Part shown: one piece after another, positions 6,523 to 15,408 of the stretch
Layout: every line of letters begins with the position of its first letter
Numbering within the stretch: the first letter of the stretch is position 1
Assembly (NCBI GenBank): GCA_937911935.1
Contig: CALDQH010000097.1
Location: forward strand, 1 to 44,075
Source: an uncultured Bacteroidales bacterium
GTDB taxonomy: Bacteria > Bacteroidota > Bacteroidia > Bacteroidales > Paludibacteraceae
Direction of reading: 5' to 3'
Length of the DNA: 44,075 nt
The notes under the pieces: model-generated
The model's database searches: none
What the model was told of the DNA's origin: nothing
The model's input: the letters and a program-made list of their open reading frames with translations, nothing else
Made by a program: the position numbers and the translations under genes

Positions 6523-9001
6523 TCAATGTTTCCCGCTATTGGTGTGGGAAAAGAATTGCTTGGTGGGCAAAAATGCCGATATAACCGTACCCATAAAACT
6601 CATTTTGCCCGAGTTTTATCGGCGTGATGTGGCTCGATGCGAGCAGGATCACGCTACTTGGGTGCGTGCTATGCGTTTGTTGCCCGATTCTTGCATCGTA
6701 CACAAGCAGGATATTTACGGGCAAACCACCTACAAGGAACCATCCTGTCCCGAATCGCTCGCTACCCATTCCTTTTTAGAGGATGCCTCTGTACAACATT
6801 TTAGAGGCAGAAACTACATACAGCACACGTGTTATGTGTATGTAACCTTGTCTTCGAAGACTTCGATGCAAGCTTCCTCGGCTTTGTCTATGCTGTGCCA
6901 AAACAGGTTGGTGCCAGCCGATATGTTGGATAAAAACAGGCAAACGGAGTTTATAGATAAGGTAGAACAATTCATGGCATTGCTCAATGAGTCTGGATTT
7001 AAGGCTACTCGCTTAAGTGAGCAGGAGGTGATAGGCTCGCCCGGGCATGCTGGATTGTTGGCTCATTACCTCAACCTCGATTTTACCCCAAACGCTGCAT
7101 GCGCTTCCGATATTCATCTGTCGGACGGAGATTTGATGGTAGGCAGTCGTTACGTGAGTTGTTTCTCGCTGCATCAATTGGAGAACCTTCCGCAAACGGT
7201 TGCCACGCACAAGATTCATCCCAGTTATACGCATGCGCCTTTGCCTGTTTCTTATGTATCGGGTTTGGGTCAATTATTGCCATTCTCGCACATTTACAAC
7301 CAATATTTCTTTTTGGATAACCATTCGGACAACATCCGATACATGGAAAAGAAAGCGCGAGAGCAACAATCCTTATCGGGTATTTCTCGACAGAATGCCA
7401 TCAACAAAACCTTTACCGATGCTTATATCAACGAATCGATAGCCGACGGAAAACGTTCGGTTCGTTGTGCTTTTAATGTAATGCTTTGGGATACCGATTA
7501 CTATCAATTGCTGCAAAAAAACAACGCTGTATCGGCTGCGTTGTTGGAGTTGGATGCCTTTGCTTGCAAAACAGAGGGCATTGTTCCGCTGCTTTTTTGG
7601 GCAGGAATCCCAGGAGCAGCATCGCAGTACCCCAGCGAGATGACCTTTTACACGTTTTTAGAGCAAGGTGCCTGTTTTATCAGTGGCGAGGGACAAGTTC
7701 CGCCTACCATACCGCCCACGGGAATTAAACTGTGCGATCGGGTTAGTGGTATTCCCATGCGCATCGATTTATCGGACATTCCGCTTCAAAAAGGCTGGAT
7801 AAACAACCGAAACAAATTTATTTTAGGTCCCTCAGGCTCTGGAAAGTCTTTTTTTACCAATCATTTGGTCCGTCATTATTACGAGCAAGGTAGTCATATT
7901 GTTTTGGTCGATGTGGGCGATAGTTACAAAGGTCTTTGTTCTTTGATAGCCGAAGAAACGCAAGGGCAAGACGGCATATACTATACCTATACCGACGAGC
8001 ATCCCATTTCGTTTAATCCTTTTTATACCTCCGATAAAGTTTATACCATCGAAAAACGCGAGCAATTGGCATCGCTCATTTTTTGTTTGTGGAAAAACGA
8101 GAACGAGAGCATTACCAAAGCAGAAGAAACCCACATTGCCGATGCCTTGAATGAGTACATCAAAACGATAACGGATGGGCAGCAAGAGGCTTCTTTTAAC
8201 GCGTTCTACGAATATTTGTCCACGCATTTTAAGCAGTACCTGATGCAACAAGCGGTGCAAGCCAAACATTTTGACATCGAAAACCTGTTGCAAGTGCTCA
8301 AACCCTACTATCGTGGGGGTATGTACGATTATCTGCTCAATGCCACCCAGCCTATTAACTTGGTCGAAAAACGTTTCATTGTATTCGAAATTGATAACAT
8401 CAAAGACCACAAAACCCTCTTTCCCGTGGTAACGTTGATATTGATGGATACGTTTATTTCTAAAATGCGGCATCCTTCTGTTTCCAACCAGCGCAAACTA
8501 ATTTTGATAGAAGAAGCCTGGAAGGCTATTTCTAAACAGGGTACAGCCGAGTTTATTAAATACTTGTTTAAAACCGTACGTAAGCATTTTGGCGAGGCTA
8601 TTGTTGTCACGCAAGAGGTGGATGATATTGTGGGCAACGAAATCGTAAAAAACACCATTTTGTCCAATGCTGATTGCAAAATCTTACTGGATCAACGCAA
8701 GTATGCACATCGGTTTGACGAAATCAAAAGAACACTTTCTCTTACCGACCACGAGGCTTGTTTGGCACTATCCTTAAACCAAGAACTACAAACCGCAGGC
8801 AGAAATCCCTACAAAGAAGTCTTTATTACGTTTAATGGAAACAATCCAGCTGTTTATGCCTTAGAGGTTTCGCGTGCCGAATACCTGGTTTATACCACCG
8901 AGAAAACCGAAAAATCAGCCCTACAAACCCTGCAAGATCATTATGGGTCTATCAAAGCGGCTGTTACGCATTCACTAACATCTAATTCTGTAAAACCATG
9001 A
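6494..9001 (+). CDS. traG: TraG, conjugative transfer ATPase (VirB4 family)
   Basis: An 835-residue ATPase that powers assembly of the type IV secretion channel, the usual length for CTnDOT-type TraG. Walker A is GPSGSGKS (445-452), followed by a VLVDVGDSY strand. Walker B is LILIEEAW (669-676). VVTQEVDDI and the C-terminal LSLTDHEA segment are also family-typical. The N-terminal 400 residues form the VirB4 N-domain. No frameshift or stop interrupts it, so the ATPase is probably functional. It overlaps traF at the 5' end and traI by 4 nt (ATGA). An intact motor is the best sign that this cluster is under selection and not a decaying remnant. Confidence 0.95.
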   Translation: MKKIFGKTIDQCFPLLVWEKNCLVGKNADITVPIKLILPEFYRRDVARCEQDHATWVRAMRLLPDSCIVHKQDIYGQTTYKEPSCPESLATHSFLEDASVQHFRGRNYIQHTCYVYVTLSSKTSMQASSALSMLCQNRLVPADMLDKNRQTEFIDKVEQFMALLNESGFKATRLSEQEVIGSPGHAGLLAHYLNLDFTPNAACASDIHLSDGDLMVGSRYVSCFSLHQLENLPQTVATHKIHPSYTHAPLPVSYVSGLGQLLPFSHIYNQYFFLDNHSDNIRYMEKKAREQQSLSGISRQNAINKTFTDAYINESIADGKRSVRCAFNVMLWDTDYYQLLQKNNAVSAALLELDAFACKTEGIVPLLFWAGIPGAASQYPSEMTFYTFLEQGACFISGEGQVPPTIPPTGIKLCDRVSGIPMRIDLSDIPLQKGWINNRNKFILGPSGSGKSFFTNHLVRHYYEQGSHIVLVDVGDSYKGLCSLIAEETQGQDGIYYTYTDEHPISFNPFYTSDKVYTIEKREQLASLIFCLWKNENESITKAEETHIADALNEYIKTITDGQQEASFNAFYEYLSTHFKQYLMQQAVQAKHFDIENLLQVLKPYYRGGMYDYLLNATQPINLVEKRFIVFEIDNIKDHKTLFPVVTLILMDTFISKMRHPSVSNQRKLILIEEAWKAISKQGTAEFIKYLFKTVRKHFGEAIVVTQEVDDIVGNEIVKNTILSNADCKILLDQRKYAHRFDEIKRTLSLTDHEACLALSLNQELQTAGRNPYKEVFITFNGNNPAVYALEVSRAEYLVYTTEKTEKSALQTLQDHYGSIKAAVTHSLTSNSVKP

Positions 9002-9720
9002 AAAAATGCTATCTCTTTTTCTTTTTTCTATTGCTTACCAAGCCGCTTTTTGCGCAGTTTGTGGTGAGCGATCCCGCCTCCATCTCGCAGCGTATCGCAC
9101 TGTTTATGGAAGAGTTGGGCGAAAAACTAATTGACCGAAACGAATTGGTGGCACAAACCTTCAATACCACCGAGATGCTCAAGCAAGCGCAAGAAGGTCT
9201 GCAGAAACTCCAAAATGTAAGTGCCTATGTGCAAGGAGCAAAAATCTCTTACGAAATTATCGACGAGGGTGTTAAGTTGGCAAAGCAAGTGCAAGATATT
9301 CAGCAAAATATGAGCAAACTAACCCACCTTACAGACGAAGAAATTGCCAATGCGCTTTGTTTTTCGGCAGAGTTGGGCGATTACATTGCCGATAAGGTAG
9401 AAGAAGCAAACGAAATGCTAACGGGCAAAAAAAATACCGGAGAAATGTCCGATTATGAGCGTATCCAGTTGCTCAAATCCATCAAAAAAGAGCTGAAATC
9501 CTTGCGTAGTATCTTGTCGGATGTTCAAAAAAGGTTCAAAAACAAGAATTCGTACGCCTTGTTCGAAGATTACACGCGATCGCTAACTTGCGAAATGATC
9601 TTTTTTGGATTCGATAAAAAATACGGTTTGCAGACCTCGCAGGTTGAATCTGTGATAAAAGATGTACAAAAGGCGAACAAAGAAAAAGAAAAAGCCAAAA
9701 AGAAAAAATCAACCAAATAG
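8998..9720 (+). CDS. traI: TraI, DUF4141 conjugation protein
   Basis: A 240-residue exported protein: signal peptide (residues 1-19, ending LFAQ) followed by FVVSDPASISQRI, the DUF4141 start. The body is mostly amphipathic helix and coiled coil, with a Lys-rich tail (KEKEKAKKKKS). TraI of CTnDOT-type elements is periplasmic or envelope-associated; its exact role is unclear, with VirB5-like often suggested. It starts within the traG stop (ATGA) and ends 6 nt before traJ. traH, when present, lies between traG and traI; it is absent here. Confidence 0.88.
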   Translation: MKKCYLFFFFLLLTKPLFAQFVVSDPASISQRIALFMEELGEKLIDRNELVAQTFNTTEMLKQAQEGLQKLQNVSAYVQGAKISYEIIDEGVKLAKQVQDIQQNMSKLTHLTDEEIANALCFSAELGDYIADKVEEANEMLTGKKNTGEMSDYERIQLLKSIKKELKSLRSILSDVQKRFKNKNSYALFEDYTRSLTCEMIFFGFDKKYGLQTSQVESVIKDVQKANKEKEKAKKKKSTK

Positions 9721-9726
9721 TTTATT

Positions 9727-10671
9727 ATGTCAAACATCTTATCATCGATGCAACTGATTGCATCGCAAATGGCTGTTAAGTGTTCGGAGTTACAACAAAC
9801 AGCCCATGAGTATGTAGAAGCACTACTTGTGCCTGCCCAAATTTTATGTGGAATCTTTGCTTTTGTTTACATAGGCATGCGCCTATGGAGCAGTTGGTCC
9901 CGTGGTGAAAAGATAGACTTTTACGGCATGATTCGCCCCTTTTCGGTAGGGCTGCTTGTCTGTTTTTTTGCTGCCTTTGTTTCTGTGCTCCAAGTAGTAG
10001 TAAAACCCATCGAAACGGCTGCTGCTTCTTTGAGCGAGTCGGTATACGAGCCCTATGTACAGGCGCAAAGTGAATACTTGCAAGCTACGGTCGATATGCG
10101 TAACAGCATGGCTGCCTACGAACGTAAAGAAGCACAAGATAATGCACAAGTGGTAGAGGAACATATCACCGCATCTTCTTCTAACATGCAAATCTACCGC
10201 ATGGTTGTCGATTTGTTAGCGCAATTTACGCAATTAGGCATATCGGGTATGGTCTATTTTGTGCAACTATACGTGGTTTTAGCGCAACTTATTTTGCTTT
10301 TGATTGGTCCTTTTGCCTTTGCTCTTTCGTTGTTACCAGGGTTTTCGGGTAATATCAAACATTGGATGGCACATTTTCTGCACCTTTCCTTGTACAAGCC
10401 CCTCTGCTTATTAGTGGGTTTCATGGTAGCGATGCTTTTTTCGCAGTGTATTTATCCCGTTTTTATCGATATGATAAACGAACTCCCAACTGCCGAATAC
10501 AGTTTTTCGGATTACGAAATGGCGTGTCACGTGCAGTTTTCCATACAACTTTTATTTGTTTTGTTTAACAGCGTTGCCATAGCCTTGTATGCTTGCATCC
10601 CAACGTTTTCCAAATGGATTATCAGTAGCGATGGAGCCTCGGGTTGGTTGGTAGCTTCCAAAAATGATTGA
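9727..10671 (+). CDS. traJ: TraJ, polytopic inner-membrane conjugation protein (VirB6-like)
   Basis: A 314-residue membrane protein with about six hydrophobic segments and a central charged loop (about residues 108-155) that is rich in Gln and Glu. LIGPFAFALSLLPGF and the flanking GNIKHWMAHFLHLSLYKP segment match the conjugative-transposon TraJ family. By family it forms the inner-membrane pore part of the channel, like VirB6. It overlaps traK by 8 nt, which supports a coupled operon. Confidence 0.9.
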   Translation: MSNILSSMQLIASQMAVKCSELQQTAHEYVEALLVPAQILCGIFAFVYIGMRLWSSWSRGEKIDFYGMIRPFSVGLLVCFFAAFVSVLQVVVKPIETAAASLSESVYEPYVQAQSEYLQATVDMRNSMAAYERKEAQDNAQVVEEHITASSSNMQIYRMVVDLLAQFTQLGISGMVYFVQLYVVLAQLILLLIGPFAFALSLLPGFSGNIKHWMAHFLHLSLYKPLCLLVGFMVAMLFSQCIYPVFIDMINELPTAEYSFSDYEMACHVQFSIQLLFVLFNSVAIALYACIPTFSKWIISSDGASGWLVASKND

Positions 10672-11293
10672 TATGTTTTCTTCTTTAAAAAATCTTCAGA
10701 ATGCATTTGCACTAACGCGCGTTTACCTGATACTGATAACGGTATTCTGTTTATCGATAAGCGTTTATGCCCTTTATGCCGCTTATGCATTTGCCGAAAA
10801 ACAGCGCGAAAAAATCTACGTATTAGACCAAGGTCAGTCCTTGTTAATGGCGCTCTCCAGCGAGGTAAAAGACAATCGACTTGCCGAGGCACGCTCGCAT
10901 ATTAGAAGGTTCCATGAGTATTTCTTTACCCTGTCGCCCGAAAAAGATGCCATCGAAAACAACGTGCAAAAAGCCTTGCATTTGGCAGACAATTCGGCAT
11001 CGCAGGTGTATATGCAACTCAAAGAGCAGGGATTTTACGAGCAACTGATAGCTTCTGGCATCTTATGCGAGGTGCAAATAGACAGCATTGTGATAAACGA
11101 TGCTGTTTATCCGCATCAAGTAAAAACTTATGGCGTTAGTTCCATTGTTCGACGTTCTAACATTACGTATCGTAAGTTAGAAACGAGTTGTTTGTTGCTT
11201 CATTGCACACGTACCGATAACAATCCGCATGGTTTTCTTATCGAACAATGGAAAATTACCGATAACAGTGATTTGTATGTTGTACAACGTTAA
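10664..11293 (+). CDS. traK: TraK, conjugation protein (VirB8-like)
   Basis: A 209-residue bitopic inner-membrane protein: a short cytoplasmic N-terminus, one transmembrane helix (about 17-40), then a periplasmic NTF2-like domain, the VirB8 layout. Family-typical segments are FFTLSPEKDAIENN and LHCTRTDNNPHGFLIEQW near the C-terminus. ATG at 10664 overlaps the traJ stop; ATG at 10673 (MFSSLKN) is an equally good start. traL, normally next, is absent: only 9 nt separate traK from traM. Confidence 0.92.
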   Translation: MIDMFSSLKNLQNAFALTRVYLILITVFCLSISVYALYAAYAFAEKQREKIYVLDQGQSLLMALSSEVKDNRLAEARSHIRRFHEYFFTLSPEKDAIENNVQKALHLADNSASQVYMQLKEQGFYEQLIASGILCEVQIDSIVINDAVYPHQVKTYGVSSIVRRSNITYRKLETSCLLLHCTRTDNNPHGFLIEQWKITDNSDLYVVQR

Positions 11294-11302
11294 AATATCA
11301 AG

Positions 11303-12352
11303 ATGATGGGTCAAAAACAAAAAATAATGCACGCAGCCTCTTGTATGGTTCTGCTTTTTGTGCTGTTTACTTTTTATATATTAGGTGGCGGAACGCAAGA
11401 AGCTGACGAGGTGGACGCTTCTTTTGCCCTTGCAGGAATCAATACAACTTTACCCGAGGCAGATGCGCAAGAATTGTCGGCATCTCGCCTGGATGCCCTA
11501 AAAAAAGACATGGAACGTCAGCAGCAGGCAAGGCAAACCGAACAAAGGCAAAATGCCTCCTCGTTTAGGTGGTATCATTCGCCAACAGAAAACACGGATA
11601 GCGTATCCCCCAAGGCATCCCCCAAAACAGCAGCTACAAAAGTCGAAGTAGTCGAAAAACCGATTCAGTCCGCTCCATCCGTTTTGCCCAAACGTGCTCC
11701 TGCTACTTTGAACGAAACGCAACGGAAACAAGTAATCAATCAAAAAAAGCGTCAATTAGAGCAGTTGTTGGGCGTTTCGTCCGACCAAGATGCCTCTTTA
11801 AAAACACAAGACCCGCAAACTTATCCATCGGTTGAGGTGGCGCAAGAGCAGTGTACGGGCTTTTATGGTTTAGAAAGTGAGCAAAATCCAGCACGTGCTA
11901 TTCGGGCTGTGGTGCATGGAGAACACGCCCACTTGGGGCGGGGTGGCATTGTTAAGTTGCGCTTATTAGACGATATTCAAATACAGACTACCCGAATACC
12001 AGCGGGTACGTTTTTGTACGGCAGGCTTTCGTTTGTTTCTTGCAGGGCTTTGATACACATTGAGAACGTTCAATACCAAAATGCCATTTATCCCTTTCGA
12101 GGCACAATTTACGACAAAGACGGGTTTGAGGGATTGTACGTACCCGATAATCGAGTGGACGAAGCAACCCGCAAAGCAGGGTCACAAGCCCTATCCAACA
12201 TGAACGTTCGTATCCCCTCTGCATCGTTGGTAGCATCGGCAGCCAATGCCGCTTTGGGAGCGGTACAATCGGTGGCGCAGTCGAGCGTTAGCGAACAGAA
12301 AATATCCATCTCGTCCAATTATTTAGTAACCATTAAACCTGCCAATCCATGA
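11303..12352 (+). CDS. traM: TraM, conjugation protein (VirB10-like)
   Basis: A 349-residue protein with one N-terminal transmembrane helix (about 11-28), a long Gln- and Pro-rich periplasmic linker, and a C-terminal beta domain (about 190-349). The domain carries LRLLDDIQIQTTRIPAGT and FLYGRLSF, the hallmark of the CTnDOT TraM / VirB10 fold. By family it spans the periplasm and links the inner-membrane ATPase complex to outer-membrane TraN. Shorter than many TraM proteins (about 400-450), mostly in the linker. It overlaps traN by 4 nt (ATGA). Confidence 0.92.
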   Translation: MMGQKQKIMHAASCMVLLFVLFTFYILGGGTQEADEVDASFALAGINTTLPEADAQELSASRLDALKKDMERQQQARQTEQRQNASSFRWYHSPTENTDSVSPKASPKTAATKVEVVEKPIQSAPSVLPKRAPATLNETQRKQVINQKKRQLEQLLGVSSDQDASLKTQDPQTYPSVEVAQEQCTGFYGLESEQNPARAIRAVVHGEHAHLGRGGIVKLRLLDDIQIQTTRIPAGTFLYGRLSFVSCRALIHIENVQYQNAIYPFRGTIYDKDGFEGLYVPDNRVDEATRKAGSQALSNMNVRIPSASLVASAANAALGAVQSVAQSSVSEQKISISSNYLVTIKPANP

Positions 12353-13419
12353 AACGTTTATACTCCTTATTGTCATTTTTGTTTGCCATTATTCCTGTTT
12401 TTGCAACCTCGATTTTTTACATCAACCATACGCAACAATTAACCTTGCAATTTCCCTCCGAAATCAAATACGTGGATGTGGGCAGTAGGCATGTTCAATT
12501 GTCTAAACTGTCTGATAATTGCACTTTGTCGATACGTGCCAAACATGCTGGCATCTCGCCTACCACCTTGTCGGTGGCAACAGCCGATGCCAATTATTAC
12601 CTATATAACTTAGTAGAAGCACCCACATTGCCCTACTTGGCGTATCACGTCCAAAAAGGACCTCTTCCCGCTGCTGTCGTGCAAATTGCCAGCGAGCAGA
12701 CCACGCACTTTATTGCTCCGTTTATGATTAGTGATTGGTCGGTAGGAAGCGACTCGGTATTAGCTGCCTATGCCGACGGCATTCGCAACATGGTGCGTGT
12801 AAAGGCAACGGATGTATCTAAACGTGAATCATCTATTACGTTGTTGGGTAGTCAGGGAAGGCTTTTCTCGTATCGTTTGGTATATGCCGATAGTTTACCC
12901 GAATTGTCGGTACAGGTATCCGATTCGACATCGGCAGAGGTTATCTTTCAAACCAATCCCATGGATACTCAATTGTTGCAAAAGTTGGCAGACAAAGCCT
13001 TGTTGAGCAAATCTACCAACAACCACATTGGGGTAGTAGAACACCGCATGCAGTTTTCGCTGGCAGCTATTTATAGTTACAAAGACTGGTTGTTGTTGCG
13101 TTTAGCTATACAAAACAGAAACGATATTGATTACGATATTGATTTTATCAAGGTGTATATTACCGATAAAAAAGGGAGCAAACATACGGCTCTGCAAGAA
13201 ACCGAAGTTACTCCCTTTTATGTGCACGGTAGCGATGGTATTGTTTCGCTGTTGCCTGCTCGTGGGCAGCAGGATAGAATTTTATTCTTTAACCGTTTTA
13301 CCCTTCCCAAACAGCGTATCTTGCGGATAGAGCTCTTTGAAAAAAACGGTGGTAGGCATTTGTTGTTTTCGGTATCGCACAAAGAGTTGTTGCGCGCCAA
13401 AGCACTTTCTTTGCCTTAG
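12349..13419 (+). CDS. traN: TraN, DUF4138 conjugation protein (VirB9-like)
   Basis: A 356-residue exported protein: signal peptide (about 1-19), then the VirB9-like N-domain with LQFPSEIKYVDVGS (about 33-46), where TraN family members carry the VRYVDLGS-type motif. A C-terminal DUF4138 beta domain follows, with RMQFSLAAIYSYKDWLLLRL. By family it is the periplasmic/outer-membrane ring partner of TraM. It is the last gene of the cluster: traO, P and Q are missing, and the stop overlaps the oppositely oriented EnvC-like gene by 4 nt, so there is no room for an element end here. Confidence 0.92.
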   Translation: MKRLYSLLSFLFAIIPVFATSIFYINHTQQLTLQFPSEIKYVDVGSRHVQLSKLSDNCTLSIRAKHAGISPTTLSVATADANYYLYNLVEAPTLPYLAYHVQKGPLPAAVVQIASEQTTHFIAPFMISDWSVGSDSVLAAYADGIRNMVRVKATDVSKRESSITLLGSQGRLFSYRLVYADSLPELSVQVSDSTSAEVIFQTNPMDTQLLQKLADKALLSKSTNNHIGVVEHRMQFSLAAIYSYKDWLLLRLAIQNRNDIDYDIDFIKVYITDKKGSKHTALQETEVTPFYVHGSDGIVSLLPARGQQDRILFFNRFTLPKQRILRIELFEKNGGRHLLFSVSHKELLRAKALSLP

Positions 13420-14612
13420 TGTGCCAACCAAAGTTCTGGGTTTTGTAGCAGTTTGTCTTTCCAAACCTGAAAATAAAGTTCGGTTTTAAAACCATCCTCT
13501 GGATCGCTATAAATAGACCCTATGTTTTGTTTGGCTTTTACCTTATCGCCTGCTTTTACGTTTACTTTGGTTAGGTTGGCATATACAGTTCTGTACATAC
13601 CATGTTTGATAATAACCGCATTGTTGCTACCAGGAATAGAGAACACTTGTGTTACCTCGCCATCGTAAACGGCACGGGCTTTGGTCCCTTTAGGGCATTG
13701 AATGTAGATACCCTTGTTATCGGTGGTAACGTACTTGAGTACGGGGTGAGGTTGTACCCCAAAACTACCCACTACCACTCCTTTTTCTACGGGCCACGGA
13801 AGGCGACCTTTGTTTTTTTCAAAGTTGCCCGAAACCAATTTCTCTTCTTTGGTCATGGCGTAGGTCTTTCCGCCCGATTTCTGGGTCGCTTTTTTGGCTT
13901 CGGCAGCAATTTTTGCCTCAATCTGTTTGTTTAGTTTGTTGGCAGCTTGTTGCTGTTTTTTAAGCTCGGCACGCAGGTTTTTTTCTTTCTTTTTAAGCTG
14001 TGTAACCAAGTTAGCTTGCTTGGTTTTTTGCTTTTTTAGTTTGTCGTTTTCTGCTTGACGCGTTTTGAGTACTTGCAACCGTTCTAACCTAAGCGCTTCT
14101 ACTTGCTTTAACTTTTCGTCTAGTTCGGTTTTGGTCTCTTTAATCTCGTTTACCTTCTTTTCGCAGTACTCACCGTATTGTTTCATGTATCGCCAGCGTC
14201 TGTAAGATTGCGAAAAGTCGTCTGCCGATAAAATAAACAACAAGTTTTCGTATTTATTCTTTTTAAAATACGAATGATACATCAACTGGGCATATTCGGC
14301 TTTTAAATCGTCCAATTGTTTTTGCAACCTACCAGCTTCGCTTCTTAACTTGCTCATTTGGCGGTTCATGCCGCTAATTTCGGTGTTAATTGAGTTAATT
14401 AGCTTTTGTTGTTGCTTAATCTCTGCGTTAAGTACGTTTAGTTGGGTTATGTTTTTGGCCTTGTTTTTGCTGGTTTCGTTGATTAGGCTGTTGGTTACTT
14501 CCAATTGCTTGAGTGCATCTGCTTTGCGTTTTTGCAATTCGGATACCGATTGAGCCAGAACCATTCCTAAACTCAATGCCAAAAGCACCGTGTATGTTAG
14601 TAGTCGCTTCAT
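13416..14612 (-). CDS. EnvC-like murein hydrolase activator (degenerate LytM/M23 domain)
   Basis: A 398-residue periplasmic protein: signal peptide (1-20, ending VLAQ), long coiled coil (about 22-245) and a C-terminal LytM domain (about 275-398). The catalytic zinc ligands of active M23 peptidases are not all there: the HxH motif is replaced by ELYFQVW. That is the EnvC pattern, in which the protein activates amidases at the division septum and does not cut peptidoglycan. HPVLKYVTTDNKG keeps the first-half fold. It is last in the leftward dut-TPR-DUF4292-EnvC order, which is common in Bacteroidales. It starts 1 nt after the DUF4292 stop. Confidence 0.88.
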   Translation of the reverse strand: MKRLLTYTVLLALSLGMVLAQSVSELQKRKADALKQLEVTNSLINETSKNKAKNITQLNVLNAEIKQQQKLINSINTEISGMNRQMSKLRSEAGRLQKQLDDLKAEYAQLMYHSYFKKNKYENLLFILSADDFSQSYRRWRYMKQYGEYCEKKVNEIKETKTELDEKLKQVEALRLERLQVLKTRQAENDKLKKQKTKQANLVTQLKKKEKNLRAELKKQQQAANKLNKQIEAKIAAEAKKATQKSGGKTYAMTKEEKLVSGNFEKNKGRLPWPVEKGVVVGSFGVQPHPVLKYVTTDNKGIYIQCPKGTKARAVYDGEVTQVFSIPGSNNAVIIKHGMYRTVYANLTKVNVKAGDKVKAKQNIGSIYSDPEDGFKTELYFQVWKDKLLQNPELWLAH

Positions 14613-14613
14613 A

Positions 14614-15408
14614 TTATAAGGTCAATAACTCTTTTTGCAGCTCTTCGACTGTTACTGTTTTATAGCCACTGGGCATTTGCCAATTTAGTTCGCTTTTTTG
14701 GTTAAACGAAATGGATTGGAAAGTTACATCTACGCTGTTGCTGCGTTCTTTGGAGTAGTAAACATATTGTACCGCCATGGGGAACTCGTGCTCTTGCACA
14801 AGTTGCAAGTTGCTATAAGTTGCCATGAGATAATCGCCTTTGCTAAACGAGCGAATAATGCTTCGTTGCAAGAATTTTCCACCTTGCAACAAAAACTCGG
14901 TTTGGTATTTGCCGTTGTGCGTAAGCATCCAATCGCTACCAACTACGTCCAATGTAAAATTGGCAAAGTGATTTCTATCTGGGTCGAATAGTCGGTTGGT
15001 AAGTAGCCCTTGCAATCCGTAAAAGTCGGTGCCCAACTCGCTGGCAAGTTCGCTAAAAGGCATGCTGCAAATTCGTTTACCGATTCTATCTACCAAAATG
15101 GCGTGATCGGGGGTACAATAAATACGAATCACTTCGATGCCAAAAAGGGCTTTTACCGATACCATCAATTCTTGGTCGGTAACAGACTCGATGGTTCCGC
15201 TTAGCGAAAAGAGTTTGTTGCCCAAAAGCTGCATCTTGAATTGTGCGGTTAAACCTTTGATTTGTTCGTGGTAGTTACCCGCAGTAGTAATGCTGTCGGT
15301 GGTTGTAGGCACATTTCGCACCGTGGAGGCTTGTTTGGTTGTTTTACAACTGGTAAGCAAGCAAAGGCTAATGCCCACCATCCATAGTATGGTTTTCCAT
15401 GTTTTCAT
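14614..15408 (-). CDS. DUF4292 family lipoprotein
   Basis: A 264-residue predicted lipoprotein with signal peptide and lipobox LLTSC (Cys at residue 21). The mature part is a beta-rich domain resembling the LolA/outer-membrane-lipoprotein-sorting fold, as expected for DUF4292. No experimentally assigned function is known to me. It sits between a TPR protein and the EnvC-like activator, the conserved Bacteroidales order, which suggests envelope biogenesis. The start overlaps the TPR gene by 41 nt. Confidence 0.85.
   Translation of the reverse strand: MKTWKTILWMVGISLCLLTSCKTTKQASTVRNVPTTTDSITTAGNYHEQIKGLTAQFKMQLLGNKLFSLSGTIESVTDQELMVSVKALFGIEVIRIYCTPDHAILVDRIGKRICSMPFSELASELGTDFYGLQGLLTNRLFDPDRNHFANFTLDVVGSDWMLTHNGKYQTEFLLQGGKFLQRSIIRSFSKGDYLMATYSNLQLVQEHEFPMAVQYVYYSKERSNSVDVTFQSISFNQKSELNWQMPSGYKTVTVEELQKELLTL

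Larger units (their letters stand above)
5690..13419 (+). other. Relaxase-less Tra type IV secretion cluster
   Basis: Eight CTnDOT-type genes in one orientation (traE, F, G, I, J, K, M, N) plus a small leading gene, with gaps of 18 nt or less or overlaps throughout. Together they cover VirB2, B3, B4, B6, B8, B9 and B10 functions. No integrase, relaxase, coupling ATPase, excisionase, tRNA or direct-repeat attachment site was found at either side. Both flanks are ordinary chromosomal operons. It may be a domesticated secretion system or what remains of an integrative element. Confidence 0.85.

Noticed and set aside
7832..8473. 213-codon frame on the minus strand inside traG
   Set aside because: It is a shadow of traG: the sense frame carries Walker A and B motifs, and the antisense translation has no recognisable domain or start signal.
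13416..14612. EnvC-like M23 protein as the peptidoglycan hydrolase of the Tra system
   Set aside because: It is on the opposite strand, converges with traN, lacks the catalytic HxH and belongs to the conserved dut-TPR-DUF4292-EnvC group.
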